64,000 bases of DNA, from assembly GCA_963777355.1 (NCBI GenBank), contig CAVZQK010000080.1, forward strand, positions 186,001 to 250,000. The letters are read 5' to 3'. A model generated the notes under the pieces. That model saw only the letters and a program-made list of their open reading frames with translations. It made no database searches and was not told the DNA's origin. This stretch comes from DATJHM01 sp963777355 (GTDB lineage Bacteria > Chloroflexota > Ktedonobacteria > Ktedonobacterales > Ktedonobacteraceae). This document shows positions 10,057 through 18,951 of the stretch, one piece after another (positions within the stretch are counted from its first letter, which is position 1; the number at the start of each line of letters is the position of its first letter). The position numbers and the translations under genes were made by a program.

Positions 10057-10739
10057 TTAATCATATCTCATCTGGCTTTTCCTCAACATACCCTCAAATA
10101 ACCTCAAGAGTTTTATTGTCCTGCCGATAGAGATAACTAGAGCATCATCTTTCAGTCCCGACTTCGGCTTTGTGCTGATCCCTGCGATGACGAGATCGAG
10201 CATACGGTTGACCCCCTCAGGGTCGGACGCATGTTCGTTCACCATGACAATTCCGTAGACGAGCCGTAGCACGTCAATAATATGGACATCCGCTCGGATT
10301 TGTCCTGCGGCCTGGGCGCGGAGCAAGAGGACTTCTCCCGCTTGGTGCATTCTTTGTTCGCGGCATAGATTCTCGTTCCCGGAACGTGCTTGGCGGCCAT
10401 GATGGCTGCTCCCATGCTCCGCCCTCGCGCCGCGAAATCCATCTGGAGACGAAGCCATCTCATCAGGGCGTCGAAAGGAACCGGAGCACTTGCGAGTTCT
10501 TCGGCCTGCGCCCTCAATTCATTGGTCTCATCCAGGAACACGGCTTCCAGGAGATCCTGACGCGTGGGGAAGTGACGGTACAGCGTTCCGATGGCGACCC
10601 CTGCCGATCTGGCAACATCCTCCAGGACGATGTCAGCGCCGCGCTCGGAGACCGCAACTCGCGCTGTCTTTAGCAGGCTGGCGTAGTTGCGCTGGGCATC
10701 AGCTCGCATGGGGCGGTTGGCTGGTGTTGGCTCGTTCAT
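10057..10739 (-). pseudogene. TetR/AcrR-family repressor, frameshifted
   Basis: The ATG at 10739 has AGGAG upstream. The N-terminal HTH is typical: DIVLEDVARSAGVAIGTLYRHFPTRQDLLEAVF. The effector domain follows to about GTRIYAANKECTK (near 10345), after which the frame turns to nonsense. A base missing there joins it to AGEVLLLRAQAAGQIRADVHIIDVLRLVYGI in another frame, which completes a TetR C-terminal domain of normal length (about 227 residues in all). It is divergent from the epimerase gene at 10868, with a palindrome over the shared promoter, so it presumably represses that gene and itself. The DNA is visibly GC-richer than the flanks, as is the epimerase gene. Confidence 0.8.
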
Positions 10740-10774
10740 TTCATGCGACTCCTCTTTCCTGGAAATAGTGGCCC

Positions 10775-10819
10775 TTGACAAAGTGAGGGTCCCTCCGTTA
10801 TTATATGGAGGTAACCTCA
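10775..10819 (+). promoter_or_regulatory. Promoter with overlapping TetR-type operator
   Basis: TTGACA (10775-10780), 17-18 bases, TTATTA/TATTAT, about 65 bases before the epimerase ATG. An inverted repeat with 13-base arms, TGAGGGTCCCTCC (10784-10796) and GGAGGTAACCTCA (10807-10819), matches at 11 of 13 positions and spans the spacer and -10. This is the arrangement expected for repression by the adjacent TetR. Confidence 0.7.
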
Positions 10820-10867
10820 TTTTATCACATTCACGTTTCATCTTACTAGGAGAAGGAGAAATTACTT

Positions 10868-11695
10868 ATGCGTGTTTTCCTCACAGGAGCAGCAGGCTTC
10901 ATCGGTTCCGCCGTCGTCCACGAACTCATCAGTGCCGGTCATCGGGTCGTCGGCTTGACCCGCTCAGATACTGGCGCTGTGGCACTGAAGGAAGCTGGGG
11001 CCGAGGTGTACCACGCCGCCCTCGACGACCTCGATAGCCTTCACAGCGCTGCCGCCGCATCAGACGGCGTCATTCATCTGGCGTTTCAGCATGATCTCTC
11101 GGACTTCGCAGCCGCGCTCGCCACCGATCTGCGCGCCATCGAGACGATGGGGGCGGCGCTCGCAGGCACAGGTAAGCCGTTCGTGATTACCGCTCACCTC
11201 AATGGGGAGGCATCGGAGAATGCGGCGCTGCTACTTTCTGGAGTGCGATCATCGGTTGTCACTCTCTCCCCATCGGTACATGGCGAGGGCGACAAGCATG
11301 GCTTAGTGCCGAGACTGATCACTATTGCCCGCACGAAAGGCGTCTCTGCCTACATCGGCAATGGGTCCAACCGTTGGCCTGCTGTCCATCGAAAAGATGC
11401 GGCACACCTGTTCCGCCTGGCGCTGGAAGTCGCCCCGGCGGGGTCACGGCTTGACGGGGTCGGCGACGAGGGGGTGCCATTCCGCGACATCGCCGATGTC
11501 ATCGGTCACCACCTGGACCTGCCAGTAGTCAGCATTTCCCGCGAAGAGGCAGACGCTCACTTCGGCCCTTTTCTCGGCACCGTGGTAGCACTCGACAGAC
11601 CTCGATCAAGTGTACGGACCCAGGAACTCTTGGGATGGCGGCCTATGCATCCCGCACTGATCCCGGACCTCGAACAGCACTACTTCAATAACTGA
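10868..11695 (+). CDS. NAD(P)-dependent epimerase/dehydratase-family protein (extended SDR)
   Basis: 275 residues, starting with the nucleotide-binding glycine motif TGAAGFIGSAVVHEL. It lacks the usual Tyr-x3-Lys at its normal place (the region reads VTLSPSVHGEGDKHG), which is common in the atypical SDR group that acts as NAD(P)H sensors or reductases. RWPAVHRKDAAHLFRLALE is the conserved C-terminal part. The start is fixed by GGAGAAGGAG shortly before the ATG. It is controlled from the divergent tetR promoter region and is GC-rich compared with genes on either side, suggesting the pair arrived together by transfer. Probable role: response to, or modification of, a small toxic compound; this is inferred from tetR linkage only. 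Confidence 0.8.
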   Translation: MRVFLTGAAGFIGSAVVHELISAGHRVVGLTRSDTGAVALKEAGAEVYHAALDDLDSLHSAAAASDGVIHLAFQHDLSDFAAALATDLRAIETMGAALAGTGKPFVITAHLNGEASENAALLLSGVRSSVVTLSPSVHGEGDKHGLVPRLITIARTKGVSAYIGNGSNRWPAVHRKDAAHLFRLALEVAPAGSRLDGVGDEGVPFRDIADVIGHHLDLPVVSISREEADAHFGPFLGTVVALDRPRSSVRTQELLGWRPMHPALIPDLEQHYFNN

Positions 11696-12212
11696 TGTGA
11701 GGCTGGGGTTGTTTGTGTTCCTATTAACACAAACCTCCAAAAATCTTTCGTTCTTGAGCAGTTGAAGCTCAAGAACTGCTTGTTTTCCATAAGGTAGATG
11801 TCGATTTATGTAGGGTATTATAGGATTGCATTAAGGCTCCTACTACTCCATCAAGCATCGATTGTAGGAGAGAGAAACGCTCGTAGGGTAGATCACGCTC
11901 GTAGGGTAGATCGGCTTGCCCGTCTCCTGTATAGTATCCACCTCCAAATGAAGCTTGACAGAGTATTCCAGAGCACTGGGTATGGTTTGTAGGGTTTTCT
12001 CACTTTTTTTAAGTGCAATGAATTATGCTGATTTTCAGCACCAAATGTAAGATTAGAAAACTACTTGCTTTTACGAAATTTATGAACCTATCAACCAGTC
12101 GATGTCGCAGAATCGCACCCATTGTGTCGCCACATAAGATTGAAAAAAGCAACCTTCTCAGTTTAAAATTCATGTAGATTACTGATGTCAGTCGCAATTT
12201 CAAAGGAGATCA
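11696..12212. other. Gene-free interval with dispersed repeats
   Basis: Besides the two hairpins it holds two GTAGGGTAGAT units at 11881-11929, the second continuing CGGCTTGCCCGTCTCCTG like the copies at 1348-1484. The rest is AT-rich. No convincing gene was seen before the ribosome-binding site AAAGGAGA at about 12202. Confidence 0.6.
11711..11776 (+). terminator. Two hairpins after the epimerase gene
   Basis: Stem 1 is GTTTGTGTT / AACACAAAC (11711-11734). Stem 2 is GTTCTTGAGC / GCTCAAGAAC (11750-11776), followed by TGCTTGTTTT. Both are perfect; the second is the better terminator. Confidence 0.7.
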
Positions 12213-13235
12213 ATGATAATTCGTGTTGCTATGCTTAGCTTCTGGCATGTCCATGCTAGAGATTATATGCGACAGGCAATAGAATATCCTGAGACGGAGA
12301 TCGTGGCCGCCTGGGATGAATTACCAGAGCGTGGTCGGGCAATGGCTGAGCAGTTGGGGGTCCCTTTCTATTCAACTCTTCCTGCTCTGCTTGCACAATC
12401 CGCTATCGATGCTGTGATTGTAGATACCCCTACTTCTCTGCATCGCGATGTTATGCTTGCTGCCGCACAGGCTGGCAAACATATCTTCACTGAGAAAGTG
12501 ATTGCCCCTACTCTTCATGAATGTAATGAAGTTGTTGCTGCCGTTGCTCAGGCTGGCGTCAAGTTGAGTGTCTCGCTCCCTCGCCTCTATGCCGGATATA
12601 CTCAGGCTATACGTGAGATTATTCACCAGCGCTTACTTGGTGATTTGACTCTCGTTCGCGCCCGACTCTCGCATAACGGCGCGATTCGTACCTCTGAAGA
12701 TCTTGATGGCTGGCTCCCTGAACACTTTTTTCGCCTTGATCAATGCCAGGGTGGTGCTATGATCGATCTCGGTTGCCATCCAATGTATCTGACCCGTCTC
12801 TTCCTGGGTCTACCAGAGAGCGTCAGCGCCAATTATGGATATATTACTGGACGCGAGGTCGAGGATAACGCTGTTGCTATCCTGCGCTATCCTCAGGGTG
12901 CCTTAGGTGTCGTCGAAGCTGGATTTGTCAATCGCTTCTCGCCCTTTACTCTGGAGGTTCATGGCACTGAGGGTAGCCTGCTCTTCGGTACTCCTGCTGA
13001 AAAGCTTTTGCTACGGAGCGCTGTCCCGGCTGCCCAGAGCGCCGATCAGTGGCGCGAATATCCCCTGCCTGCCTCTCTGCCATCCGCCTTTGAGCAATGG
13101 GTGACGCATATTCAAGAGGGGACCTTTGCACATGAAAATATCCAGATGGCTGTCGATCTTACTAAGCTCATGGATGCGGCAAATCTTTCCGCTCTGAGCA
13201 ATCAGTCTGTCAGCCTGGAATCTCTCAAAAATTAG
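12213..13235 (+). CDS. Gfo/Idh/MocA-family oxidoreductase
   Basis: 340 residues. The N-terminal Rossmann domain is somewhat divergent (VAMLSFWHVHARDYM in place of GxGxxG), followed by the family signature FTEKVIAPTLHEC (the EKP-type lysine, here EKV). DLGCHPMYLTRLFLG is the C-terminal domain motif with the catalytic His. Family members oxidise or reduce sugars, inositols or their derivatives with NAD(P). It is preceded by a strong AAAGGAGAT site and followed after 31 bp by the AraC gene, so the two are probably one transcript. The substrate is unknown. The altered glycine motif makes cofactor preference hard to guess. Confidence 0.85.
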   Translation: MIIRVAMLSFWHVHARDYMRQAIEYPETEIVAAWDELPERGRAMAEQLGVPFYSTLPALLAQSAIDAVIVDTPTSLHRDVMLAAAQAGKHIFTEKVIAPTLHECNEVVAAVAQAGVKLSVSLPRLYAGYTQAIREIIHQRLLGDLTLVRARLSHNGAIRTSEDLDGWLPEHFFRLDQCQGGAMIDLGCHPMYLTRLFLGLPESVSANYGYITGREVEDNAVAILRYPQGALGVVEAGFVNRFSPFTLEVHGTEGSLLFGTPAEKLLLRSAVPAAQSADQWREYPLPASLPSAFEQWVTHIQEGTFAHENIQMAVDLTKLMDAANLSALSNQSVSLESLKN

Positions 13236-13266
13236 CTGACGACTGCATATAAGGGAGCTTCATTTT

Positions 13267-14307
13267 ATGAAGGCAGCAAAGGATCAAGGTCGCGCAGAAA
13301 CCCTGAGCGCAAAAAGAATAACTGGCCCTCTCCTCTTTCAAGTTATGGAAGAAGACCCCCAGGCTTTGGACCGCCTTGATATTAGTTTTCGCTGGGGCCG
13401 CTATGGTATCCAGCTTTTATGTTGTCATCTGACTTCTTTTCCCGCCAGGACGATTGTTCCTGCCCATAAACACCGCGATTATGAGTTTCATTTTATTCCC
13501 GGTGGCCGGGGGAGCGTGACTCTGGATGAGGGGACGTTCCTTTTGCAAGCAGCTATGTTCTATCTGACTGGTCCCCAGGTCGTTCATCAGCAGGAGGCTG
13601 ATCGCTGGGAAGCGATGTATGAGCTCTGTTTGCATATCGATATCACTCTCTTAGAAGAGACGACAGGCGAAGAGCGCGAAGGGACCTGGGGCGAGCAATG
13701 GGAGGTTGTTGAGGCCGATGAATGCGTTCGCCAGTTGAATACGATGCCTTCGACCCCTACCCTCGATCAGTACGACGCTATGAATTGGTTTCTGATTGCC
13801 TGGCGTGCCTGGCATGATCGCGAATTGGGGGCTTATACTACTATTAAGCATTCGATTATTCAAATCTTGCAACGGGCCGCTCGCGCCCATCATGTCACTC
13901 AAATTCAGCCCGCTCTCCCCTCTCGCGATATGAATGCCTATCGTTATCGCCTCGCTACACAGTATATCCGCGATAACTACGCTCGCCCACTGACTCTGGA
14001 AGAGGTCGCTGACTCTCTCTCTATCTGTGGCCGCCAACTGCAACGCATTATGGATGAGCAGGGGAGCGAGACATTCAGTGGCTATCTGGAACGCTACAGA
14101 CTTGCTCAGGTCTGCCTGGCTCTCACTCAAGCTGATTATACGGTAGAGCAGTTAGCTATCTCCCATGGTTTCTCCAGTGGTAGCTACTTGCACTATGTCT
14201 TTAAAAAACGTCTTGGTCTGACTCCCTTACATTATCGCGAGCAACAGCGACAGCATAAATCTCTCGCTGGTGAACACAGAAACAACAAATTTAGGAGCCT
14301 TCATTAA
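13267..14307 (+). CDS. AraC-family transcriptional regulator with cupin sensor domain
   Basis: 346 residues. The N-terminal half is a cupin-like ligand-binding domain (TIVPAHKHRDYEFHFIPGGRGSV), as in sugar-sensing AraC proteins. The C-terminal ~100 residues hold the two helix-turn-helix motifs: YIRDNYARPLTLEEVADSL, then the second ending GFSSGSYLHYVFKKRLGLTP. It sits between two Gfo/Idh/MocA oxidoreductase genes on the same strand and most likely activates this small cluster in response to a sugar or polyol. Confidence 0.9.
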   Translation: MKAAKDQGRAETLSAKRITGPLLFQVMEEDPQALDRLDISFRWGRYGIQLLCCHLTSFPARTIVPAHKHRDYEFHFIPGGRGSVTLDEGTFLLQAAMFYLTGPQVVHQQEADRWEAMYELCLHIDITLLEETTGEEREGTWGEQWEVVEADECVRQLNTMPSTPTLDQYDAMNWFLIAWRAWHDRELGAYTTIKHSIIQILQRAARAHHVTQIQPALPSRDMNAYRYRLATQYIRDNYARPLTLEEVADSLSICGRQLQRIMDEQGSETFSGYLERYRLAQVCLALTQADYTVEQLAISHGFSSGSYLHYVFKKRLGLTPLHYREQQRQHKSLAGEHRNNKFRSLH

Positions 14308-14397
14308 ACAAACAATCCTTTTAAGTTTTTTACTTAACAGGGAAACTTGTAACACTTGCTGAGTCTTCTTCCAGCTTTTTCACAAAAAGGAGTTTTT

Positions 14398-15402
14398 ATG
14401 ACTATCCGCGTCGGTCTTATTGGTTGTGGTGGCATTACTGAACCTCATATTCAGGGCTACTTGCAAATTCCTGAACAGGTCCAGGTGACTGCCGTCAGCG
14501 ATGTCGTGGCGGAAAATGCCCGTAACCGGGCCGCTCAGGTTGGGGGAGCACAGATCTACTCCGATTATCATACGATGCTTACTGAAAGCAATGTCGATGC
14601 GGTGGATATCTGTCTTCCTCACCATCTCCATAAGGATGCTATTGTCGCCGCCGCCTATGCCCACAAGCATATCTTATGTGAAAAACCTCTCTGCTTGACT
14701 CTGGAAGAGGCCAGAGAGGTGGAAAATGCTATCAAAGAAAATAATGTTACCCTGATGTGTGCTCATAATCAGTTGTTTCTTCCTGCGATTCAAAAGGCGA
14801 AACAGCTGATTGAAGAGGATCTCCTCGGCAATATCTATGCCATTCGCACTGTTGATAGTTTCTATCATAATTTTGATCTCAGCACGATTGGCTGGCGGGC
14901 TAATCGTGCGATGATTGGCGGCGGCGAGTTGATCGATACTGGCTACCACCCTACTTATATGCTGCTCTATCTCGCTAATAGCAGGCCCAGTGAGGTGACT
15001 GCTATGCTTAGCAAACACCGCCTGACTTTTATGGATGGCGAGGATTCTGCCCAGGTCCTTGTCCGCTTCGCGAATGGCGCTGTCGGCAATATCGTTACCA
15101 GTTGGGCGCAGGAGATGTCTCCTAATACTGAACGTTTCTCTGTTCGTGGTGAACTCGGCCATCTCTACTCTCTGGGAGATGACCTGCATATTCATCTTCG
15201 CGACCAACCCTCGCAGGTGATTAGTTTCCAGCCGCCTCTTCATGGTGGCTCTCAAACCTTTATCGACGAAATTGCTGACTTCGTTGCCTGTCTTCGCGAC
15301 CATCGCCGCCCCATTAATAACGAAGTCGACGGCATTAACGTTCTTAAAGTCATTCTCGGTGCCTATACCTCTGAAGAAGAAAAACGTACTGTCCAACTTT
15401 AG
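14398..15402 (+). CDS. Gfo/Idh/MocA-family oxidoreductase
   Basis: 334 residues. Canonical Rossmann motif VGLIGCGGITEPHIQGY, the catalytic-lysine signature CEKPLCLTLEEA, and ELIDTGYHPTYMLLYL with the C-terminal His. The ATG at 14398 is chosen because AAGGAG lies 7-8 bases upstream; an earlier TTG in frame would add 14 unrelated residues. It is probably an NAD-dependent sugar or inositol dehydrogenase acting with the paralogue upstream; the two proteins are only distantly alike. A terminator follows. Confidence 0.88.
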   Translation: MTIRVGLIGCGGITEPHIQGYLQIPEQVQVTAVSDVVAENARNRAAQVGGAQIYSDYHTMLTESNVDAVDICLPHHLHKDAIVAAAYAHKHILCEKPLCLTLEEAREVENAIKENNVTLMCAHNQLFLPAIQKAKQLIEEDLLGNIYAIRTVDSFYHNFDLSTIGWRANRAMIGGGELIDTGYHPTYMLLYLANSRPSEVTAMLSKHRLTFMDGEDSAQVLVRFANGAVGNIVTSWAQEMSPNTERFSVRGELGHLYSLGDDLHIHLRDQPSQVISFQPPLHGGSQTFIDEIADFVACLRDHRRPINNEVDGINVLKVILGAYTSEEEKRTVQL

Positions 15403-15413
15403 CCAGCCTGTCC

Positions 15414-15444
15414 GAGGTGAGAGTTTATCTCCAATTCTCACCTC
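15414..15444 (+). terminator. Hairpin after the oxidoreductase cluster
   Basis: Perfect 9-bp stem GAGGTGAGA / TCTCACCTC with a 13-base loop, 11 bp after the stop codon. The U-run is weak. Confidence 0.55.
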
Positions 15445-15598
15445 AGCCTACTGTTTCTCATCTACATTATTCGTTTCCAAAAGCAACACGAAAAAGATAA
15501 ATAACGTAAGTTATGGATAAGCAAATCCCATTCTGAATTAGCCTATAAAAAGGAAGAGCTTTTACTGTTTTTGTTTCTTTCCCTACTATGTCCTGTAT

Positions 15599-15628
15599 TT
15601 GACATGCATGTCTCGGCTGTGCTACGAT
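15599..15628 (+). promoter_or_regulatory. Promoter of the nuo operon
   Basis: TTGACA, 18 bases, TACGAT, some 195 bases upstream of nuoA. The leader between them contains the palindrome CCCCCAGGGGG near 15725-15735. The interval from 15445 to 15823 has no coding frame I can support. Confidence 0.65.
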
Positions 15629-15823
15629 ACATAATGAGGAAGTGTACTTAGGACACTACCCTGCATGTGTGGAAGTTGTCTGGTCTTAGAGGTATTGCAC
15701 AGGTAGGGACACTGGTTTACCGTGCCCCCAGGGGGTCCTTGTCCGGGTTGGGATATTGTTTCTTTTTGTTCCTCTCACACCTCCTGGCAACCAATAATAA
15801 AGAGAAATGAAGGGTTTCCGCTC

Positions 15824-16180
15824 ATGGGAACATCGCCGCTCCCCATTTTTATTCTTGTAACTCTGGCTGTGCTCTTCGGTCTTGTGGTTATGTTTGTGAC
15901 CTCAATTCTTGGCCCGAAGAAGCCCTCACCTGAGAAACTGGCTCCTTATGAGTGCGGCATTCAAGAAATTGCCCCACCTCAGAGGCGCTTCCCCGTGAAG
16001 TATCTCTTAACGGGTATGCTATTTATTGCTTTCGATATCGAAATTGTCTCATTTTATCCTCTCGCTGTCCTGCTCCGCTCGCAAGGCTCGTATCTGCTGC
16101 TGGAGCTGCTGCTGTTTCTGGTGGTCCTGGCTGTGGCTTATCTCTATGTCTGGCGGAAAGGAGCTTTTACATGGGAGTAG
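15824..16180 (+). CDS. nuoA: NADH-quinone oxidoreductase subunit A
   Basis: 118 residues with three membrane helices. The loop KLAPYECGIQEIAPPQRRFPVKYLLTGMLFIAFDIE carries the conserved Cys and the acidic FDIE motif of NuoA/ND3, near the quinone site of complex I. The ATG at 15824 gives the usual family length; in-frame upstream codons add a non-homologous stretch. It is the first gene of a complete nuoA-N operon, and its 3' end overlaps nuoB by 10 bases. Confidence 0.93.
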   Translation: MGTSPLPIFILVTLAVLFGLVVMFVTSILGPKKPSPEKLAPYECGIQEIAPPQRRFPVKYLLTGMLFIAFDIEIVSFYPLAVLLRSQGSYLLLELLLFLVVLAVAYLYVWRKGAFTWE

Positions 16181-16788
16181 AGAAGAATCCCTGGGAGCCT
16201 GTCCAAACCTACTCTAATACTCAGACTCCCCGCCTCCCAAAAGAATTGGCTGTCCATAACCATGTACGCGGTGGCGAGTTTGGTATCCTGACTACTCAGG
16301 TGAATAAGATCCTCGGTTGGGGCCGCAGCGCCTCTCTCTGGCCTGCCCTCTTCGGTCTCGCCTGCTGCGCGATTGAGATGATGGCGACGAGTAGTGACCG
16401 CTGGGATATCTCCCGCTTTGGCGCTGAGGTCTTTCGCGCCTCTCCTCGTCAGGCTGATCTGATGATTGTCGCTGGTCGCTGCTCCGTGAAGATGGCTCCA
16501 GTCCTGCGCCAGATCTACGATCAGATGCCCGAACCAAAGTGGGTGATCGCTATGGGCGCTTGCGCCTCTTGTGGCGGCGTCTTTAATAATTATGCAGTTG
16601 TCCAGGGCGTTGATAAGATTGTCCCTGTCGATGTGTTTATCCCTGGCTGCCCGCCTACACCTGATATGCTTCTTTATGGCTTCAATGAACTACAACGGAA
16701 GATACGCGAGGGCATTCCCAACCCACCTGATCCTTTGAAGGATAGTGGCCTGAAATTCGGTGGCCCGGTTGGCGAAATCCTGGGTTAA
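16171..16788 (+). CDS. nuoB: NADH-quinone oxidoreductase subunit B
   Basis: 205 residues. It holds the ligands of the terminal iron-sulfur cluster N2: the Cys pair in LACCAIEMM, Cys in MGACASCGG and Cys in PGCPPTP. The region GRCSVKMAPVLRQIYDQMPEPKW replaces the GTxTNKMAP of proteobacterial NuoB, a variant seen in several other phyla. The ATG at 16171 overlaps the nuoA stop (ATGGGAGTAG) and has GGAG upstream, which argues for translational coupling. It forms the peripheral arm-membrane junction with NuoD. Confidence 0.95.
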   Translation: MGVEKNPWEPVQTYSNTQTPRLPKELAVHNHVRGGEFGILTTQVNKILGWGRSASLWPALFGLACCAIEMMATSSDRWDISRFGAEVFRASPRQADLMIVAGRCSVKMAPVLRQIYDQMPEPKWVIAMGACASCGGVFNNYAVVQGVDKIVPVDVFIPGCPPTPDMLLYGFNELQRKIREGIPNPPDPLKDSGLKFGGPVGEILG

Positions 16789-16893
16789 TCCTCTACCTGC
16801 CTGGAGGAAACGTCCCCACGTGTTTTCTATATACCAATCTGGCATTTCCATAAGAATGGTGCCGGATAGTAATAATGTACTAATAACGATTCC

Positions 16894-16924
16894 GTGAGGG
16901 GCGGTGCTTGTCTCCGCCCTGCTT
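16894..16924. repeat. Dispersed repeat, GGGGCGGTGCTTGTCTCCGCCC type
   Basis: One copy in the 202-bp nuoB-nuoC gap. GGGGCGG and CCGCCCT can pair around TGCTTGTCT. Similar copies are near 20747, 60620 and 61792. Confidence 0.65.
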
Positions 16925-16990
16925 GTGCAGTTGTCTCCTGCGCATGATGCATACGCAGGTGTATGAAATATTTTTTCGGAAACGGTAGCT

Positions 16991-17626
16991 ATGGCAATTA
17001 TAACAGCAACTTCAACGGTAGAGACGGTGCAGGATAAATTTCCTCAGGCTGTTGTTGAAACTGTGGAATATCGTGGTGAACAAACTCTTGTGCTGAAGCC
17101 TGAACACCTGCTTGCAGTCTGTATGTTTCTCCGCGATTCTTTACAGTATTCTTTGCTTGAGACGGTGACCGCCGTCGATTGGCCCGCACGCGTGCCCCGC
17201 TTCGATGTGGTCTATCATCTCCTCTCTATTCCTAATCAGTGCTTTGTGCGCTTGAAAATTCGCGTCGGCGCTCTCGGTGAAGAACATCCAGAGGTTCCTT
17301 CTGTTACTGCTATCTGGCCCGGTGCCAATTGGTATGAACGCGAGGTCTATGATCTGTTCGGCCTGTCTTTTCTCGGTCATCCCGATCTGCGCCGCATTAT
17401 GATGCCCAGTAATTGGACTACGTATCCGCTACGCAAAGATTATCCTCTCACTGGTATCGATCTGCCCGAACCCCACTGGGGCGGCCAGGTCCCCTACGAT
17501 ACTGATCCCGGTGTGGGCGATCTCTACAAGCAAACGTTGCGTACTTCCGATGGCCGCTTCCTCAATGAGGGTCGCAGCAAGATTAACTCTGAGCAGGAAC
17601 CTGGAACGTTGAAATCGGACACGTAG
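16991..17626 (+). CDS. nuoC: NADH-quinone oxidoreductase subunit C
   Basis: 211 residues, separate from NuoD. The 30-kDa-subunit signature is WPGANWYEREVYDLFGLSFLGHPDLRR, followed by PLRKDYPL. It is part of the hydrogenase-like module of the peripheral arm. The start is the ATG at 16991; the ribosome site is weak. About 200 bp separate it from nuoB, and that gap contains a dispersed repeat and runs of T. The C-terminal 30 residues are polar and probably disordered. Confidence 0.93.
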   Translation: MAIITATSTVETVQDKFPQAVVETVEYRGEQTLVLKPEHLLAVCMFLRDSLQYSLLETVTAVDWPARVPRFDVVYHLLSIPNQCFVRLKIRVGALGEEHPEVPSVTAIWPGANWYEREVYDLFGLSFLGHPDLRRIMMPSNWTTYPLRKDYPLTGIDLPEPHWGGQVPYDTDPGVGDLYKQTLRTSDGRFLNEGRSKINSEQEPGTLKSDT

Positions 17627-17718
17627 AGGCAGCTCGAAGACCTGCCCAGGGTTGTCCCCGCTAGGGCTGTGGGATGAGATGACTTGCCCAGGGTCGTCTG
17701 TGTAGGAAGGATGTACAT

Positions 17719-18951
17719 ATGCAAGAAGTACAAAGAGCATTTACTATTGAGGATAGCCAGCAGCTTAATGATGCTCAGCGTGTTGATACAATGACGATCA
17801 ATATGGGTCCTCAGCACCCCAGTACTCATGGCGTCTTGCGCTTGATCCTGACAATTGAAGGGGAGACGGTGGTCAAGGCGGTCCCCGATATCGGTTATCT
17901 CCATACCGGTATTGAAAAAACTGCTGAGGCGAAAAGCTATCATCAAGCCCTGGTCGTTACTGATCGCATGGATTATCTAAATCCTCTCGGCAATAATCTG
18001 GGTTATTCCCTCGCTGTCGAAAAGTTGCTCGGTATTGAAGATGAGATCAGCGATAAGATTAAGTATGCTCGTGTGATGCTGGCTGAGCTGCAACGGATCT
18101 CTAGCCATCTGGTCTTTCTCGGCTCTTCCGCGCTCGATCTTGGCGCTCAGAGCGTCTTTTTGTATTGTTTCCGTGAACGTGAGATGCTGCTGGATATCTT
18201 TGAGTATATCTCTGGCGCTCGCTTGATGACAAGCTATATCTGTCCAGGTGGTCTCCAGTCTGATCTGCCCCCTGGCTTTGAGAAGAAGGTACGCGAGTTT
18301 CTGCACATTTTTCCTGCTCGTTTGCAGGAATATCATGATCTCCTTTCAAATAATCAGCTCTGGCTTGAGCGCACAAAGAATGTGAGTATTCTTACGAAAG
18401 AGATTGCTCTGGCTTATGGCGCGAGTGGCCCTACTCTGCGCGGTAGCGGCGTTGTCTGGGATATTCGCAAGGCCTTTCCCTATAGTGGCTATGAGCTATT
18501 CGATTTTGATATCCCTGTTGGCTCGGCTGGCGATGTCTTTGATCGCTATATGGTGCGTATGCTGGAGATGGAGCAGAGCCTGAAAATTGTTCAGCAAGCT
18601 CTGGATGGTATGCCCAGCGGGCTGCATCGCGTGGCTAATACAAAGGTGGCACCCCCGCCAAAATGGCAGATTACTGGTAGTATGGAAGCCCTTATCCATC
18701 ATTTTAAATTTTATACTGAAGGCTATCGCGTCCCTAAAGGTGAGGTCTATCTTGCTACGGAATCTCCCAGGGGCGAATTGGCTTACTATATAGTGAGTGA
18801 TGGCTCGGCAAAGCCCTATCGTATGCATGTACGTGGCGGTTGCTTTGCCAATCTTCAGGTCTTACCCCATATGATTGAAGGTGGCTTCCTTTCAGATGTA
18901 GTGGCGGGCATTGGCAGTATCGATATTGTGCTTGGTGAGGTTGATCGATGA
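17719..18951 (+). CDS. nuoD: NADH-quinone oxidoreductase subunit D
   Basis: 410 residues of the 49-kDa subunit. MGPQHPSTHGVLRL near the N-terminus lines the quinone pocket (its His is a quinone ligand), and GRGVVWD-like GSGVVWDIRKAFPYSGYE follows in the middle. It starts at ATG 17719 after AAGGATGT. The 92-bp gap from nuoC contains two copies of TGCCCAGGGT. The stop codon overlaps the nuoE start (ATGA), indicating coupled translation. Confidence 0.95.
   Translation: MQEVQRAFTIEDSQQLNDAQRVDTMTINMGPQHPSTHGVLRLILTIEGETVVKAVPDIGYLHTGIEKTAEAKSYHQALVVTDRMDYLNPLGNNLGYSLAVEKLLGIEDEISDKIKYARVMLAELQRISSHLVFLGSSALDLGAQSVFLYCFREREMLLDIFEYISGARLMTSYICPGGLQSDLPPGFEKKVREFLHIFPARLQEYHDLLSNNQLWLERTKNVSILTKEIALAYGASGPTLRGSGVVWDIRKAFPYSGYELFDFDIPVGSAGDVFDRYMVRMLEMEQSLKIVQQALDGMPSGLHRVANTKVAPPPKWQITGSMEALIHHFKFYTEGYRVPKGEVYLATESPRGELAYYIVSDGSAKPYRMHVRGGCFANLQVLPHMIEGGFLSDVVAGIGSIDIVLGEVDR

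Noticed and set aside
10239..10338. C-terminal residues of the first tetR frame as genuine
   Set aside because: After about 10345 the sequence (REKSSCSAPRPQDKSER) lacks TetR character, while the adjacent frame continues the domain.
14674..15441. 255-codon antisense frame over the second Gfo/Idh/MocA gene
   Set aside because: Shadow of a well-supported gene, no ribosome site or family pattern.
15722..15823. 34-codon N-terminal extension of nuoA
   Set aside because: Non-homologous residues encoded by the leader and a palindrome; the ATG at 15824 gives the normal family length.
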